Assembly: GCF_035918095.1 (NCBI RefSeq) | Contig: NZ_CP109137.1 | Coordinates: 4,342,001 to 4,406,000 of the forward strand | DNA: 64,000 bases | Source: Streptomyces sp. NBC_01750 | GTDB taxonomy: Bacteria > Actinomycetota > Actinomycetes > Streptomycetales > Streptomycetaceae | Direction of reading: 5' to 3' | Part shown: positions 34,393 through 43,683 of the stretch, piece after piece | Numbering within the stretch: position 1 is the stretch's first letter | Layout: every line of letters begins with the position of its first letter | Position numbers and translations under genes: made by a program | Notes under the pieces: model-generated | Told to the model about the DNA's origin: nothing | What the model saw: only the letters and a program-made list of their open reading frames with translations | Database searches by the model: none

Positions 34393-35220
34393 ATGGGCGT
34401 CATGGGACTTCGCGCACAGGTAAGGACGCGGGACGGCTGGGCGGTCCAGCACGCGATCGTGACCGTGACCGATATGACCGGCGCGCAGGTACTGCGGGCG
34501 ACGGCGGACGGGGACGGTGCGGTGACTTCCGCGGATCCCCTGGCCCCGGGCCCGTACACGGTGATCGTGACGGCGCTCGGGTATGCCCCGGCCGCCTCGA
34601 CGGCGCTGGTGACGGCGAGCGGCCGGGCCGAGGTCGGCACGGTGGTACTGGCCCGCCAGGGAGGCGTGGAACTCCCGCCGCCGGGCGCCTGGTCGGTGGA
34701 CCCGGCGCACTCGTCGGTGGGCGCGGCGGCGCAGCATCTGGGGATCTCCAGCGTGAACGGCCGCTTCCTGGAGTTCGGTGGCCGCATCACCATCGGGTCC
34801 GATCTGTCGCGGTCCCGCGTGGACGCGGTCATCCGGGCGGCGTCCATCGACACGGGCAGCGGTCTGCGCGACAAGCACCTGTGCTCCGCGGACTTCCTCG
34901 ACGTCGAGCGGTACCCCGAGATCACGTACCGCGGCCATGGCCTGACCCCGGCAGGGACGGACCGCTGGACGGTGCACGGCGCACTCTCGCTGCACGGCGT
35001 CGCACGCGAAGTCGACCTGGACCTGACGTACTTGGGCACAGGACCGGACCCGTGGGGCGGGGTGCGGGCGGCTTTCCGCGCGACCACGGAGCTGCACCGT
35101 GAGGACTTCGCGATGAACTACAACCAGGTGGTGCAGGCGGGCATCTCGGCGATCGGAACCACGCTGAAGGTGGAACTCGCGATCCAGGCGGTCCAGGGCG
35201 AGTCGCTTCCGGCGGCCTGA
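34393..35220 (+). CDS. YceI-family protein with N-terminal Cna-B-like domain
   Basis: Residues about 5-85 of this 275-residue protein form a carboxypeptidase-regulatory-like beta domain (GPYTVIVTALGYAPAASTAL) like the repeats in the transporter tail. Residues about 97-265 form a YceI lipocalin-like barrel (WSVDPAHSSVGAAAQHLGIS, then HGVAREVDLDLTYLG). YceI proteins bind isoprenoid-type lipids or quinones. There is no signal peptide. AAGGAGAG precedes the ATG. Domain sharing with the upstream pump suggests the pair works together, perhaps on a hydrophobic compound, which is inference. Confidence 0.88.
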   Translation: MGVMGLRAQVRTRDGWAVQHAIVTVTDMTGAQVLRATADGDGAVTSADPLAPGPYTVIVTALGYAPAASTALVTASGRAEVGTVVLARQGGVELPPPGAWSVDPAHSSVGAAAQHLGISSVNGRFLEFGGRITIGSDLSRSRVDAVIRAASIDTGSGLRDKHLCSADFLDVERYPEITYRGHGLTPAGTDRWTVHGALSLHGVAREVDLDLTYLGTGPDPWGGVRAAFRATTELHREDFAMNYNQVVQAGISAIGTTLKVELAIQAVQGESLPAA

Positions 35221-35237
35221 GGATTAGGCTGCGGCGC

Positions 35238-35708
35238 ATGGCACCCAACATCGCCACCAACACCCAGGTGGAGCTCGACCAGTTGCTGGAGTTCGTACGC
35301 CCCAGGCACCGGGCGATCCTGCTGACCAGCCGCGCCTCGGACGGCACCCCACAGGGATCCCCGCTGACCTGCGGGGTGGACGACTCGGGCCGGATCGTGG
35401 TCTCGACCTACCCGGAACGCGCGAAGACACGGAACGCGAAGCGGAACCCGCGGGTGAGCGTGATCATCCTGTCGGACGACTGGGACGGGCCGTGGGTCCA
35501 GATCGACGGCAGGGCGGAGGTGATCGACTCCCCGGAGTCGGTGGAGCCGCTGGTGGAGTACTTCCGGAACATCTCGGGCGAGCACCCGGACTGGGACGAG
35601 TACCGGGCCGCGATGGTGAAGCAGGGCAAGTCGATCATCCGGGTGACGCCTGAGCGGTGGGGGCCGATCGCGAAGGGCGGCTTCCCGGCGAGGCTCAGCG
35701 GGAACTGA
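35238..35708 (+). CDS. PPOX-class F420-dependent oxidoreductase
   Basis: The 156-residue split-barrel protein matches F420/FMN-binding PPOX-class enzymes: HRAILLTSRASDGTPQGSPL, then SVIILSDDWDGPWVQIDGRA, then ISGEHPDWDEYRAAM. F420 use is inferred from the subfamily pattern. The substrate is unknown. It starts 17 bases after the YceI gene stop and may be co-transcribed with it. Confidence 0.85.
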   Translation: MAPNIATNTQVELDQLLEFVRPRHRAILLTSRASDGTPQGSPLTCGVDDSGRIVVSTYPERAKTRNAKRNPRVSVIILSDDWDGPWVQIDGRAEVIDSPESVEPLVEYFRNISGEHPDWDEYRAAMVKQGKSIIRVTPERWGPIAKGGFPARLSGN

Positions 35709-35882
35709 GTCCGGGGCGAGGAATGGGGGCGGTGCCCCCGGCCTCCGCCATGGGGTGACGACCCCCGCCCCTCCGCCGCGTGGGGTGACGCCCGGGCCCG
35801 AGCCGCACGCACCGCACAAGACCGGACGACCCCGGGCCCGGGCCACCCGGGCGCCGGGCAGCGAGATCCCGCGCCCGTGCCC

Positions 35883-36650
35883 CTACGCGCGAGCAACCAT
35901 CGCTTCGATGCCGGCTACCAGCAGGTCCAGCGCGAACCCGAAGTCCCGCTCCCTCATCTCCTCCACCGTGCCTCCGCCCCTCGCCTTCATCAGTTCGGCC
36001 GACTCCTCGAAAGCCTCCTGCAGATCCGGCTGCTGCCCGATCGCGCCCATGACCTGGTGGAAGTAGTCGTCCTGGCTGATCCCCGCCGCCGCGCAGCGCT
36101 GCCCGAAGCGGCCCTCGACCGTGCCGAAGCCGTACACGAACTGGAACACCGCCGAGAGAGCACCGGTCTGGCCGTGCAGCGGCAGGCCCGTGTTGCGCAT
36201 CACCCGCTGGACCGTCCTGGAGAAGGCCATCGAGCGCGGGCCGATGTTGAGGTACTCCCCGATGAGCGGCGACACCCAGGGGTGGGCGACCAGCAGTGAG
36301 CGGTATCCGCAGGCAAGCCGGCGCAGCTGGTCGCGCCAGTCCGCGTCCGGGTCGTCCGCCGGCGGAAGCGGGAGCTCTCCCATCACCCGGTCGAGCGCCA
36401 GCTCCAGAAGGTCGTCCTTGGTGTCCACGTACCAGTAGACCGACATCGCGGTGACGTTCAGCTCCGCGGCCAGCCGCCGCATCGAGAACTTCGCGAGGCC
36501 CTCCGAGTCGAGGAGCCGGACCGTGGCCGCGGTGATCTTGTCGCGGTCGAGGCCGGCGGGCTGCTCGGTCCTCCGTTTGGGGGTCGCCTTGCCGTCGAGC
36601 CACACACTGGTCCGCGCGGGACCCTTCGCGCGGTCGGCCGCACTCACCAT
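35883..36650 (-). CDS. TetR-family regulator of the MFS operon
   Basis: The 255-residue protein has an N-terminal TetR helix-turn-helix (LRD-type: TVRLLDSEGLAKFSMRRLAA, then LNVTAMSVYWYVDTKDDLLE) and a large C-terminal ligand domain of the TetR_C type seen in tetracycline-like repressors. GAGGAT precedes ATG 36650. It is the second gene after the MFS transporter on the same strand (70-base gap). The large inverted repeat at 38234-38276 lies at the front of that operon. It is the likely repressor there. Confidence 0.9.
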   Translation of the reverse strand: MVSAADRAKGPARTSVWLDGKATPKRRTEQPAGLDRDKITAATVRLLDSEGLAKFSMRRLAAELNVTAMSVYWYVDTKDDLLELALDRVMGELPLPPADDPDADWRDQLRRLACGYRSLLVAHPWVSPLIGEYLNIGPRSMAFSRTVQRVMRNTGLPLHGQTGALSAVFQFVYGFGTVEGRFGQRCAAAGISQDDYFHQVMGAIGQQPDLQEAFEESAELMKARGGGTVEEMRERDFGFALDLLVAGIEAMVARA

Positions 36651-36720
36651 CGCGCATCCTCCTCGGTTCTTCCCAGCCGGGCGGACGAGCCGGAACGGGC
36701 CGGTCCGCCCGGCCCCGATG

Positions 36721-38226
36721 CTATGCCGCCGTCTTGGGTGAGTCTGCCCGCTCCGCCCGCCTCAGCAGCATCGCAGCCAGCAGACCGCCGGCCAGCACCG
36801 CCACCGCGCCGACCAGCTGGCTCGTCTCCAGGCCGGAGGCGAACGCGTCGGACATGCGACCACGTTCCGCGGGACTGTCCGCCGCGGCGAGCGCCGCGGG
36901 CAGCGATGCCGCCCCCACTGCCGTCGGCACGAGAGCGGTGAAGCGGGAATTCAGTACGGCGCCCAGGACGGCGACGCCGAGGCCGTTGCCGAACTCGGCG
37001 AGAGTGCCGTTCACACCCGCCCCCACCCCCGCCTTCTCCGGCGGAATCGCGCTCATGATCGCGTTTGCCATCGCCGGCATGGAGAGAGCGACACCCGCAC
37101 CCATCACGATCAGCCCGAGCAGCATCCCGCCGTAGCCGTCGGCGCCGAGCACCGCGATCGTGGCGAGACCGGCTGCCACCAGGGTCATCCCGGCGGCGAT
37201 GGTTCCCGGAGTGCCGGCCTTCGGCAGCAGCCGTGCCCCGACGCCCGTGAGATTGAGGGCGATGACGGTCAGCGCGAGTGGAGCCGTACGCAGACCTGCG
37301 TCCAGCGGCCCGTAACCAAGGACGAACTGCAGATGCTGGGTAAGCAGAAAGAGCGAACCGCCCATGCCGAAGGCCACGAGGATCGCGCCGGCGACCGCGC
37401 CGATGAAACGCCGGTTGCGGAAGAAGTGCATGTCAAGCATCGGATACGGGATCCGGAGCTCCCAGAGCACGAATGCTCCGATGACCAGTACGCCGACCGC
37501 GGCCGAGCCCATGACCGGTGCGGAGGTCCAGCCGTGCTCGGGGCCGGAAATGATCGCGTACACCACCGCGGTCATGCCGATCGTGGACAGCAGCGCGCCG
37601 AGCAGATCGGGGCGGTCGCCGTGCGGGTTCTTGGATTCCGGTACGAGTGCGACGACCGCGAACAGGCCGATCGCCGCGACCGGGATGTTGACCAGGAAGA
37701 TCGCGCCCCACCAGAAGTGGTCGAGCATGACCCCGCCGATCAGTGGACCGGCCGCGAAGCCCAGGGAATTGACGGTGGACCAGAGGCCGATGGCCCTGAC
37801 CCGCTCGGCGTCGTCGAAGATGCGGACGACGACGGCAAGGGTCGTGGTCATCAGCAGCGCACCGCCGACGCCCATGCCCGCGCGGGCGGCGATCAGCTGC
37901 GTCGCGGACTGGGCCAGCCCCGCCGCGAGCGAGCCGAGGCCGAACAGCGCGAGGCCCGCGACCAGCATCCTCTTCCGGCCGTAGCGGTCGGCGGCATTGC
38001 CCGCGGTGAGCAGCAGGCCGGACTGGACCAGCGAATAGGCGTTGATCATCCACTGGATGTCGGCGGTGGAGGCGTCGAGTTCCCGGGTGAGAGAGGGGAT
38101 CGCGACGCTGAGGACGGTGTTGTCGAGCAGCACGGTGAGCTGGGCGAGGCAGATGACGCCGAGGATGAGCCAGCGCTGCGGGTGGCCCGTGGGGGCCGGT
38201 CGGGTCTCGGCAGTCGTTGCCGTCAT
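36721..38226 (-). CDS. DHA2-type MFS efflux transporter
   Basis: The 501-residue, 14-helix drug:proton antiporter has the first-helix motif LAQLTVLLDNTVLSVAIPSL and the loop motif GNAADRYGRKRMLVAGL. AAGGAG sits 6 bases before ATG 38226, and that site lies inside one arm of the operator. The TetR gene follows on the same strand. The substrate is not evident. It is a normal-length pump, unlike the tailed one at 31769. Confidence 0.9.
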   Translation of the reverse strand: MTATTAETRPAPTGHPQRWLILGVICLAQLTVLLDNTVLSVAIPSLTRELDASTADIQWMINAYSLVQSGLLLTAGNAADRYGRKRMLVAGLALFGLGSLAAGLAQSATQLIAARAGMGVGGALLMTTTLAVVVRIFDDAERVRAIGLWSTVNSLGFAAGPLIGGVMLDHFWWGAIFLVNIPVAAIGLFAVVALVPESKNPHGDRPDLLGALLSTIGMTAVVYAIISGPEHGWTSAPVMGSAAVGVLVIGAFVLWELRIPYPMLDMHFFRNRRFIGAVAGAILVAFGMGGSLFLLTQHLQFVLGYGPLDAGLRTAPLALTVIALNLTGVGARLLPKAGTPGTIAAGMTLVAAGLATIAVLGADGYGGMLLGLIVMGAGVALSMPAMANAIMSAIPPEKAGVGAGVNGTLAEFGNGLGVAVLGAVLNSRFTALVPTAVGAASLPAALAAADSPAERGRMSDAFASGLETSQLVGAVAVLAGGLLAAMLLRRAERADSPKTAA

Positions 38227-38233
38227 ACACGCT

Positions 38234-38276
38234 CCTTGTACGGTGTACGAGTTAAGTTCTCGTACACCGTACAAGG
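38234..38276. promoter_or_regulatory. 43-bp perfect inverted repeat, TetR operator
   Basis: CCTTGTACGGTGTACGAG (38234-38251) is repeated exactly inverted at 38259-38276 around TTAAGTT. Each arm holds its own near-dyad GTACGGTGTAC, so two TetR dimers may bind. The left arm overlaps the MFS ribosome binding site. A weaker related element (TGTACGTCGTAT) follows near 38283. Confidence 0.8.
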
Positions 38277-38346
38277 GATGCCTGTACGTCGTATAGGAGT
38301 GTTTTCTGTGCGTCAGGTCGTCCTGACGGCTGTCCCGTCCCGTCAG

Positions 38347-40662
38347 TTATGCCTTCCTGTCGGTCAGGTCGTAGAGGGTCGCGCCGCCCACGGTGACCTT
38401 GGTGAAGGTGGACTCGATCCAGGAGGTGATCCCGGAGCTGGAGTTGCCGCCGGGGCCGCCGCCCATGCGACCGCCGCTGCCGCTGCCGCTCGAGATGAAG
38501 TAGTGGATCTTCCCGTCGGCCACGTACTGCTTGAACTGGGCGAGGCTCGGGGAGGGGTCGCTTCCATTGAAGCCGCCGATCGCCATGACCGGCTTCTCGG
38601 TGGCGAGCTGGTAGCTGGCGGCGTTCTGCGAGCCGATGGCCGCGGCGGTCCATGTGTAGTCGTCGGCGTTCTGCTTCAGCTTGGCCTCGACGGCCGAGTT
38701 GACGTTCGCGCCGTTGAGGAGGCCACCCATCCCGCCGCCTCCGCCGCCGGCGCCGCGATCGCCCTGCCCGGGGAAGCCGCCGGGCAGCCCGCCCTGGCCC
38801 TGAGCTGGGCCCTGGCCCTGGCCCTGGCCCTGGCCCTGGCCCTGGCCCTGAGCCTGGCCTTGGCCCAGCTGACCCCCGGTCGGGGGCTGAGCCCCCGTAC
38901 CGCCACCCGGACCACCCTGCTGAGGCCCGCCCTGAGCCTGCCCCTGCTGCCCCGGCGGCTGCATCCGGCCGCCGAATCCGCCCCCGACACCGCCGCCCCG
39001 AGGCCCGCCACCGCCTCCGGGACCACCCCGGCCACCCGCGACCGCCGGCCCCGCCGTCACGATCGAGCCCGCGTGGCCCTCGCTCACCGTGGTGAGGGAG
39101 TACGCGAGCGGGCCCGCCAGCGAGAGAACGAGCCCCAGTCCGGCCGCAACGAGGGCCGGCCGACGCCCCGTCCGCCCCGCGAGAAGCAGCCCCGTGGCCG
39201 CCGCCAGACCGCCGATCAGTACCGTCCAGCGCAGCCACGGCAGGTAGTCCGTGCTGCGCCCCAGCAGTGTGTACGACCAGTACGCCGTCACCGCGACCGT
39301 GCCGCCCAGCGCCGCCGAGCCGAGCAGTTTCGTCCGCTCCTCCCACAGCACCGTGGCGCCCATGCCGACGAGCGCGGCGATGTACGGCGCCAGCGCCACC
39401 GTGTAGTACTCGTGGAAGATCCCGGCCATGAAGCTGAAGATTCCCGCGGTCATCAGCAGCGAGCTGCCCCAGACCAGGAAGGCCGCGCGCGCCGTGTCCG
39501 TGCGCCCGGCCCGCCAGGTGACGACGATCCCCGCGACGAGCAGCAGCAGCGCCGCGGGCAGCAGCCAGGAGATCTGGCCGCCGATGCTGGAGCCGAACAT
39601 CCGGTCGATCCCGGTTTCGCCCCAGCCACCGCCGCCAGGGCCGGCACCGCCTCCGCCGCCACCTCCGACGCTGCCGGTCTCGTCGCCGTTGATCCGGCCG
39701 AGGCCGTTGTAGCCGAAGGTCAGCTCCAGGAAGCTGTTGTTCTGGGAGCCGCCGATGTACGGACGCGACGCCGCCGGCCACAGTTCGACGATCGCCACCC
39801 ACCAGCCGCCCGCGACGACCGTCGCCAGCCCGGCCAGGGCGAGTTGGCCCAGCCGTCGCCGTACAGTCGTCGGCGCGCACACGACGTACACCAGCGCCAG
39901 CGGCGGCAGGATCAGGAACGCCTGCAGCGTCTTCGTCAGGAACGCGAGGCCGACCGCGACGCCCGCCCAGACCAGCCAGCTGGTCCGCGCGTCCTCCAGC
40001 GCGCGCAGCACGCAGTACACGGTCACCGTCATCAGCAGCGCGAGCAGAGCGTCCGGGTTGTTGAAGCGGAACATCAGCGCGGCGATGGGCGTGAGCGCCA
40101 GCACCGCGCCCGCGATCAGCCCGGCGGCCGGCGTGAAACGACGTCGTACGGCGCCGTACACGACGCCCACCGTCGCGACGCCCATCAGCACCTCGGGCAG
40201 CAGGATCTGCCAGGAGCCGAGTCCGAAGAGCCGTACGGACAGGGCCATCGGCCACAGCGCCGCCGGAGGCTTGTCGACGGTGATGGAGTTCGCGGCATCG
40301 GACGATCCGAAGAAGAAGGCCTTCCAGCTTTCGCTGCCGGCCTGCACGGCCGCGGAGTAGAAGGAGTTGGCGTAGCCGGACGCGCTCAGGTTGTAGAGGT
40401 AGAGCAGCGCGGTGGCGAGGAGGATCGCGAGGAAGGCGGGGCGCACCCATGGGGCGTCCTCGGCCCGCCCCTGCCAGATCCGGGCCACGCGCCCGCCCAC
40501 CCGGCGGTGCCCGCCGAGCCCCTGCCGGCCGGCGCCGGGCGGGGCCTGGACGGCGTCGGACGCGGGCCGGGCGGCGCCGGGCGCGAGCCCGGCCGCCTGC
40601 GGCAAGAGCCCCGGCGGGCTCCCCGGTGGCGGGTACGCGTGGCTGTCGTGCGACGTGGTCAT
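38347..40662 (-). CDS. GT39-type membrane mannosyl/arabinosyl transferase
   Basis: The 771-residue protein has a cytoplasmic Pro/Gly-rich start and a GT39/ArnT-like multi-span core. The core carries GYANSFYSAAVQAGSESWKA, ITVDKPPAALWPMALSV with the acidic loop, and FRFNNPDALLALLM. A very long Gly/Gln-rich linker (GQGQ repeats, about 590-650) leads to a C-terminal extracytoplasmic domain. It would transfer a sugar from a polyprenyl-phosphate donor on the outer face. ATG 40662 overlaps the stop of the GT2/GtrA gene by 4 bases. It is last in an operon led by a two-component system. Confidence 0.88.
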   Translation of the reverse strand: MTTSHDSHAYPPPGSPPGLLPQAAGLAPGAARPASDAVQAPPGAGRQGLGGHRRVGGRVARIWQGRAEDAPWVRPAFLAILLATALLYLYNLSASGYANSFYSAAVQAGSESWKAFFFGSSDAANSITVDKPPAALWPMALSVRLFGLGSWQILLPEVLMGVATVGVVYGAVRRRFTPAAGLIAGAVLALTPIAALMFRFNNPDALLALLMTVTVYCVLRALEDARTSWLVWAGVAVGLAFLTKTLQAFLILPPLALVYVVCAPTTVRRRLGQLALAGLATVVAGGWWVAIVELWPAASRPYIGGSQNNSFLELTFGYNGLGRINGDETGSVGGGGGGGAGPGGGGWGETGIDRMFGSSIGGQISWLLPAALLLLVAGIVVTWRAGRTDTARAAFLVWGSSLLMTAGIFSFMAGIFHEYYTVALAPYIAALVGMGATVLWEERTKLLGSAALGGTVAVTAYWSYTLLGRSTDYLPWLRWTVLIGGLAAATGLLLAGRTGRRPALVAAGLGLVLSLAGPLAYSLTTVSEGHAGSIVTAGPAVAGGRGGPGGGGGPRGGGVGGGFGGRMQPPGQQGQAQGGPQQGGPGGGTGAQPPTGGQLGQGQAQGQGQGQGQGQGQGPAQGQGGLPGGFPGQGDRGAGGGGGGMGGLLNGANVNSAVEAKLKQNADDYTWTAAAIGSQNAASYQLATEKPVMAIGGFNGSDPSPSLAQFKQYVADGKIHYFISSGSGSGGRMGGGPGGNSSSGITSWIESTFTKVTVGGATLYDLTDRKA
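38810..38850. repeat. Hexanucleotide tandem repeat in the GT39 gene
   Basis: About seven units of CCTGGC encode the GQ dipeptide run of the linker. Such tracts vary in copy number by slippage without changing frame. Confidence 0.8.
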
Positions 40663-42140
40663 CGTGCGTTCCTCTGGTCGTTGTCCTGCGGGACGACGCG
40701 CAACTGCGTCGTCACGTCCGAAGTGCGGTCCGCGGCTTCGCCGGCACGGAAGTCGGCTGCGTCGTACACGTGTTGCGACGGGTACGGGTGATGCTCCGGG
40801 TACGCGTGTTGCGACGGGTACGCGTGCTGCGCCGGGTACGGGTATGGGGACCGGTCGGTCACGGGCCAGGTCGTCGCGGATTCGCCCGCCGCGGCCGCGT
40901 CGCGCCGGTCCGGGAAGACCCACGCCCTGAAGAGCAGGAACCGCAGCACCGTCGCCGCCAGGTTCGCGGCGATCAGGACCGCGAGTTCGGTGCCGTGGGA
41001 GGGGCCTGTGGCGGCCGCGTCCAGGGCCGCCAGCGAGCCGCTGGTCAGCGCGAGCCCGATGCCGAACACGACCAGGCCCTGCGCCTGGTGGCGTACGGCG
41101 CGGTCCCGGCCGCGCACGCCGAAGGTGAGCCGGCGGTTCGCGGCCGTGTTCGCGACGGCCGAGACCAACAGCGCGCCCGCATTGGCGACTTGGGGCCCAA
41201 CGCCCGCCCGGAAGAGCGAATACAGCAGCAGGTAGAGGAGCGTGGAGAGCGCGCCCACCACACAGAAACCGACCAGTTGCCGGGCCAGACCGCCCGGTAC
41301 TCCGCTGAGTTGCCGGTCCCGGGGGTCGTCGCCGAAGGGCCGCGCCAGCCGGTCGAGCGGCAGCGCGCCTACCGCGAGCGCCCGCCCCACCCGCCACACG
41401 CCCCTGAGGTCTTCCGTCGCCGTGCTGACGATGTGCACCGTGGAGTCCGGGTCGTCGACCCAGTCCACCGGCACTTCATGAATACGCAGGCCGGCGCGCT
41501 CCGCCAGCACCAGCAGCTCCGTGTCGAAGAACCATCCGGTGTCCTCGACCATCGGCAGCAGACGCTCGGCGACCTCTCGCCGTATCGCCTTGAATCCGCA
41601 CTGGGCGTCGGAGAACCGGGCCGCGAGGGACGACTTCAGGATCAGGTTGTAGGCGCGCGAGATGAACTCCCGCTTCGGGCCGCGCACCACCCGCGACGAC
41701 CTCGCGAGACGCGATCCGATCGCCAGGTCCGAGTGCCCCGAGATCAGCGGCGCGACCAGCGGCAGCAGTGCGTTGAGGTCGGTCGACAGATCCACATCCA
41801 TATAGGCGAGTACGGGAGCGTCGGAGTGCGACCACACGGTGCGCAGCGCGCGGCCCCGCCCCTTCTCCTCCAGCCGGTACGACCGCACCTCGGCGATCGC
41901 GGAGTCGAGCCACGCCGCCACCTCTGGCGTGCGGTCGGTGCTCGCGTTGTCGGCGATGGTGATCCGGAAGCCGTACGGGAAGGTCCGCGCGAGGTGGTCG
42001 TGCAGCCTCAGCACGCACCGCTCGAGGTCGGCCTCCTCGTTGTAGACCGGTATCACCACATCGAGTACGGGCAGATCGGCCGCGGCGGCGAGCAGATGCT
42101 CCCGGGCCGGCAGAGTCCCCCTTGGGGTGTCGGTTCGCAT
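40659..42140 (-). CDS. GT2 glycosyltransferase fused to GtrA membrane domain
   Basis: The 493-residue protein has a GT2 catalytic domain (about 25-250, VLDVVIPVYNEEADLERCVL, DVDLSTDLNALLP with the DxD-like metal site). A four-helix GtrA-type domain follows (about 285-420, FCVVGALSTLLYLLLYSLFR). It probably makes and flips a polyprenyl-phosphate sugar, the donor for the GT39 enzyme encoded next. The tail has Tyr/Pro/His repeats (YPSQHAYPEHHPYPSQHVY). It overlaps the GT39 start by 4 bases and lies 25 bases after the kinase gene. Confidence 0.9.
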   Translation of the reverse strand: MRTDTPRGTLPAREHLLAAAADLPVLDVVIPVYNEEADLERCVLRLHDHLARTFPYGFRITIADNASTDRTPEVAAWLDSAIAEVRSYRLEEKGRGRALRTVWSHSDAPVLAYMDVDLSTDLNALLPLVAPLISGHSDLAIGSRLARSSRVVRGPKREFISRAYNLILKSSLAARFSDAQCGFKAIRREVAERLLPMVEDTGWFFDTELLVLAERAGLRIHEVPVDWVDDPDSTVHIVSTATEDLRGVWRVGRALAVGALPLDRLARPFGDDPRDRQLSGVPGGLARQLVGFCVVGALSTLLYLLLYSLFRAGVGPQVANAGALLVSAVANTAANRRLTFGVRGRDRAVRHQAQGLVVFGIGLALTSGSLAALDAAATGPSHGTELAVLIAANLAATVLRFLLFRAWVFPDRRDAAAAGESATTWPVTDRSPYPYPAQHAYPSQHAYPEHHPYPSQHVYDAADFRAGEAADRTSDVTTQLRVVPQDNDQRNAR

Positions 42141-42165
42141 GGAACGACACTCGGCGGGCGCGCTG

Positions 42166-43683
42166 TCACATCTGTGTGATGCGCCTGTGCCCCGTCTGTG
42201 AGTCGTACACGGCGGGCAGTTCCACCGCGAAGACGGTGTGCCCGGGCCGGGACCACACCGTCACGTTGCCGCCGTGCGCGGTGACGACGGCCTGCACGAT
42301 CGCCAGTCCGAGACCGGTGCTTCCGGCGTGCCGGGACCTGGACGCGTCACCGCGCGCGAACCTTTCGAAGATGTGCGGTTGCAGCTCGGACGGGATGCCG
42401 GGCCCGTCGTCCTCGATCTCCAGCACGACCTTCGGCCCGCCGACGCGCACCCGCGCGGTGACAGTGGTGCCGGGTGGCGTGTGGGTCCGGGCGTTCGCCA
42501 GCAGATTGACCAGCACCTGATGGAGCCGGGCACCGTCGCCGCGTACGGTCGCGGGCTCGACCGGCAACTCGAGCCGCCACTTGTGGTCCTGGCCCGCCGC
42601 CCGCGCATCGCTGAGGGCGTCCACGACCAGCGGGGAGAGATCAGTGCTCTGGTACGAGAGCGGGCGTCCGGCATCGAGCCGTGCGAGCAGCAGCAGGTCC
42701 TCCACCAGGCCCGTCATCCGGGTCGCCTCGGCCTCGATCCGCCCCAGTGCGTGCCGGGTGTCCGCGCCGACCTCCTCCCGTCCGCGCCGGGTCAGCTCGG
42801 CGTAGCCACGGATCGACGCCAGCGGCGTACGCAGCTCGTGGCTGGCGTCCGCGACGAACTGCCGCACCCGCGTCTCGCTCTCCTGCCGCACCGCGAGCGC
42901 CGAACCGACATGCCCCAGCATCCGGTTGAGCGCGGCGCCCACCTGCCCGACCTCGGTCCGAGGATCGGCCTCGGCGGCCGGGACCCGCTCGTGCAGGGCC
43001 ACCTCACCGCTGTGCAGCGGCAGTTCGGAGACCCGGGTGGCGGTGGCGGCGACCCGCCGGAGCGGCCGCAGCGCGACCCCGACGAGGGCGGCCCCGGCGA
43101 TCCCGGCGGCGATCAGTCCGGCGCCGGTGACACAGACCTCGACCACCACGAGGGTGCCGAGCTGGTCCTGAACATCGCTCGTGGGAAGCCCTACGAGGAA
43201 GGAACCCCGGCTCCCGGTGATGTACCTGACCCGGTAGTCGCCCCGGCCCGCCAGCTCCACGGTGTGCGAACTGCGGTCGCGCGGGACCTCCGCCAAGGAC
43301 TCGGCCTGCGCCACGGTGAGCAGGCTCACCTGCGGCGCGAGCCCATCCGACGCCGGCTTGGTGCTGGCCACGCCCCGGCCGATGCTGCCGTCGTCGGCGA
43401 CCAGGGCGCCGACGGTGCCCACCGGCATACCGCCGCCGTTGACGAAACCCAGCGGATCCTTGGAGAGCGTATCGATGGGCGGCCGCCCGCCGTCCATGTC
43501 CGGCGGGCCCGCGGCCCGGATCGCGACGTTGCGCAGCTGGATGTCCAACTGGCCGTACAGATAGGTGCGGTACGCGATTGTCGTGACCGTGCCGATCACC
43601 GCCGCCACCACCGCGATCAGCACCACCGCGGAGACCACCAGCCGAGTCCGCAGCGACCATCTGCGGCCCGTCAGGCTACTCAC
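42166..43683 (-). CDS. Membrane sensor histidine kinase
   Basis: The 505-residue kinase has two membrane helices flanking an extracytoplasmic sensor (about 38-180), a HAMP linker, the phosphoacceptor box DASHELRTPLASIRGYAELT and the ATP-binding motifs NLLANARTHTPPG, EIEDDGPGIP and GSTGLGLAIV. It starts at GTG 43683, overlapping the response regulator stop by 8 bases. It would phosphorylate that regulator. The downstream glycosyltransferase genes point to an envelope-linked signal. Confidence 0.93.
   Translation of the reverse strand: MSSLTGRRWSLRTRLVVSAVVLIAVVAAVIGTVTTIAYRTYLYGQLDIQLRNVAIRAAGPPDMDGGRPPIDTLSKDPLGFVNGGGMPVGTVGALVADDGSIGRGVASTKPASDGLAPQVSLLTVAQAESLAEVPRDRSSHTVELAGRGDYRVRYITGSRGSFLVGLPTSDVQDQLGTLVVVEVCVTGAGLIAAGIAGAALVGVALRPLRRVAATATRVSELPLHSGEVALHERVPAAEADPRTEVGQVGAALNRMLGHVGSALAVRQESETRVRQFVADASHELRTPLASIRGYAELTRRGREEVGADTRHALGRIEAEATRMTGLVEDLLLLARLDAGRPLSYQSTDLSPLVVDALSDARAAGQDHKWRLELPVEPATVRGDGARLHQVLVNLLANARTHTPPGTTVTARVRVGGPKVVLEIEDDGPGIPSELQPHIFERFARGDASRSRHAGSTGLGLAIVQAVVTAHGGNVTVWSRPGHTVFAVELPAVYDSQTGHRRITQM

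Noticed and set aside
37333..40791. Very long plus-strand frame across the MFS and GT39 genes
   Set aside because: His/Arg/Gln-rich shadow of two clear minus-strand membrane proteins; no domain or ribosome binding site.
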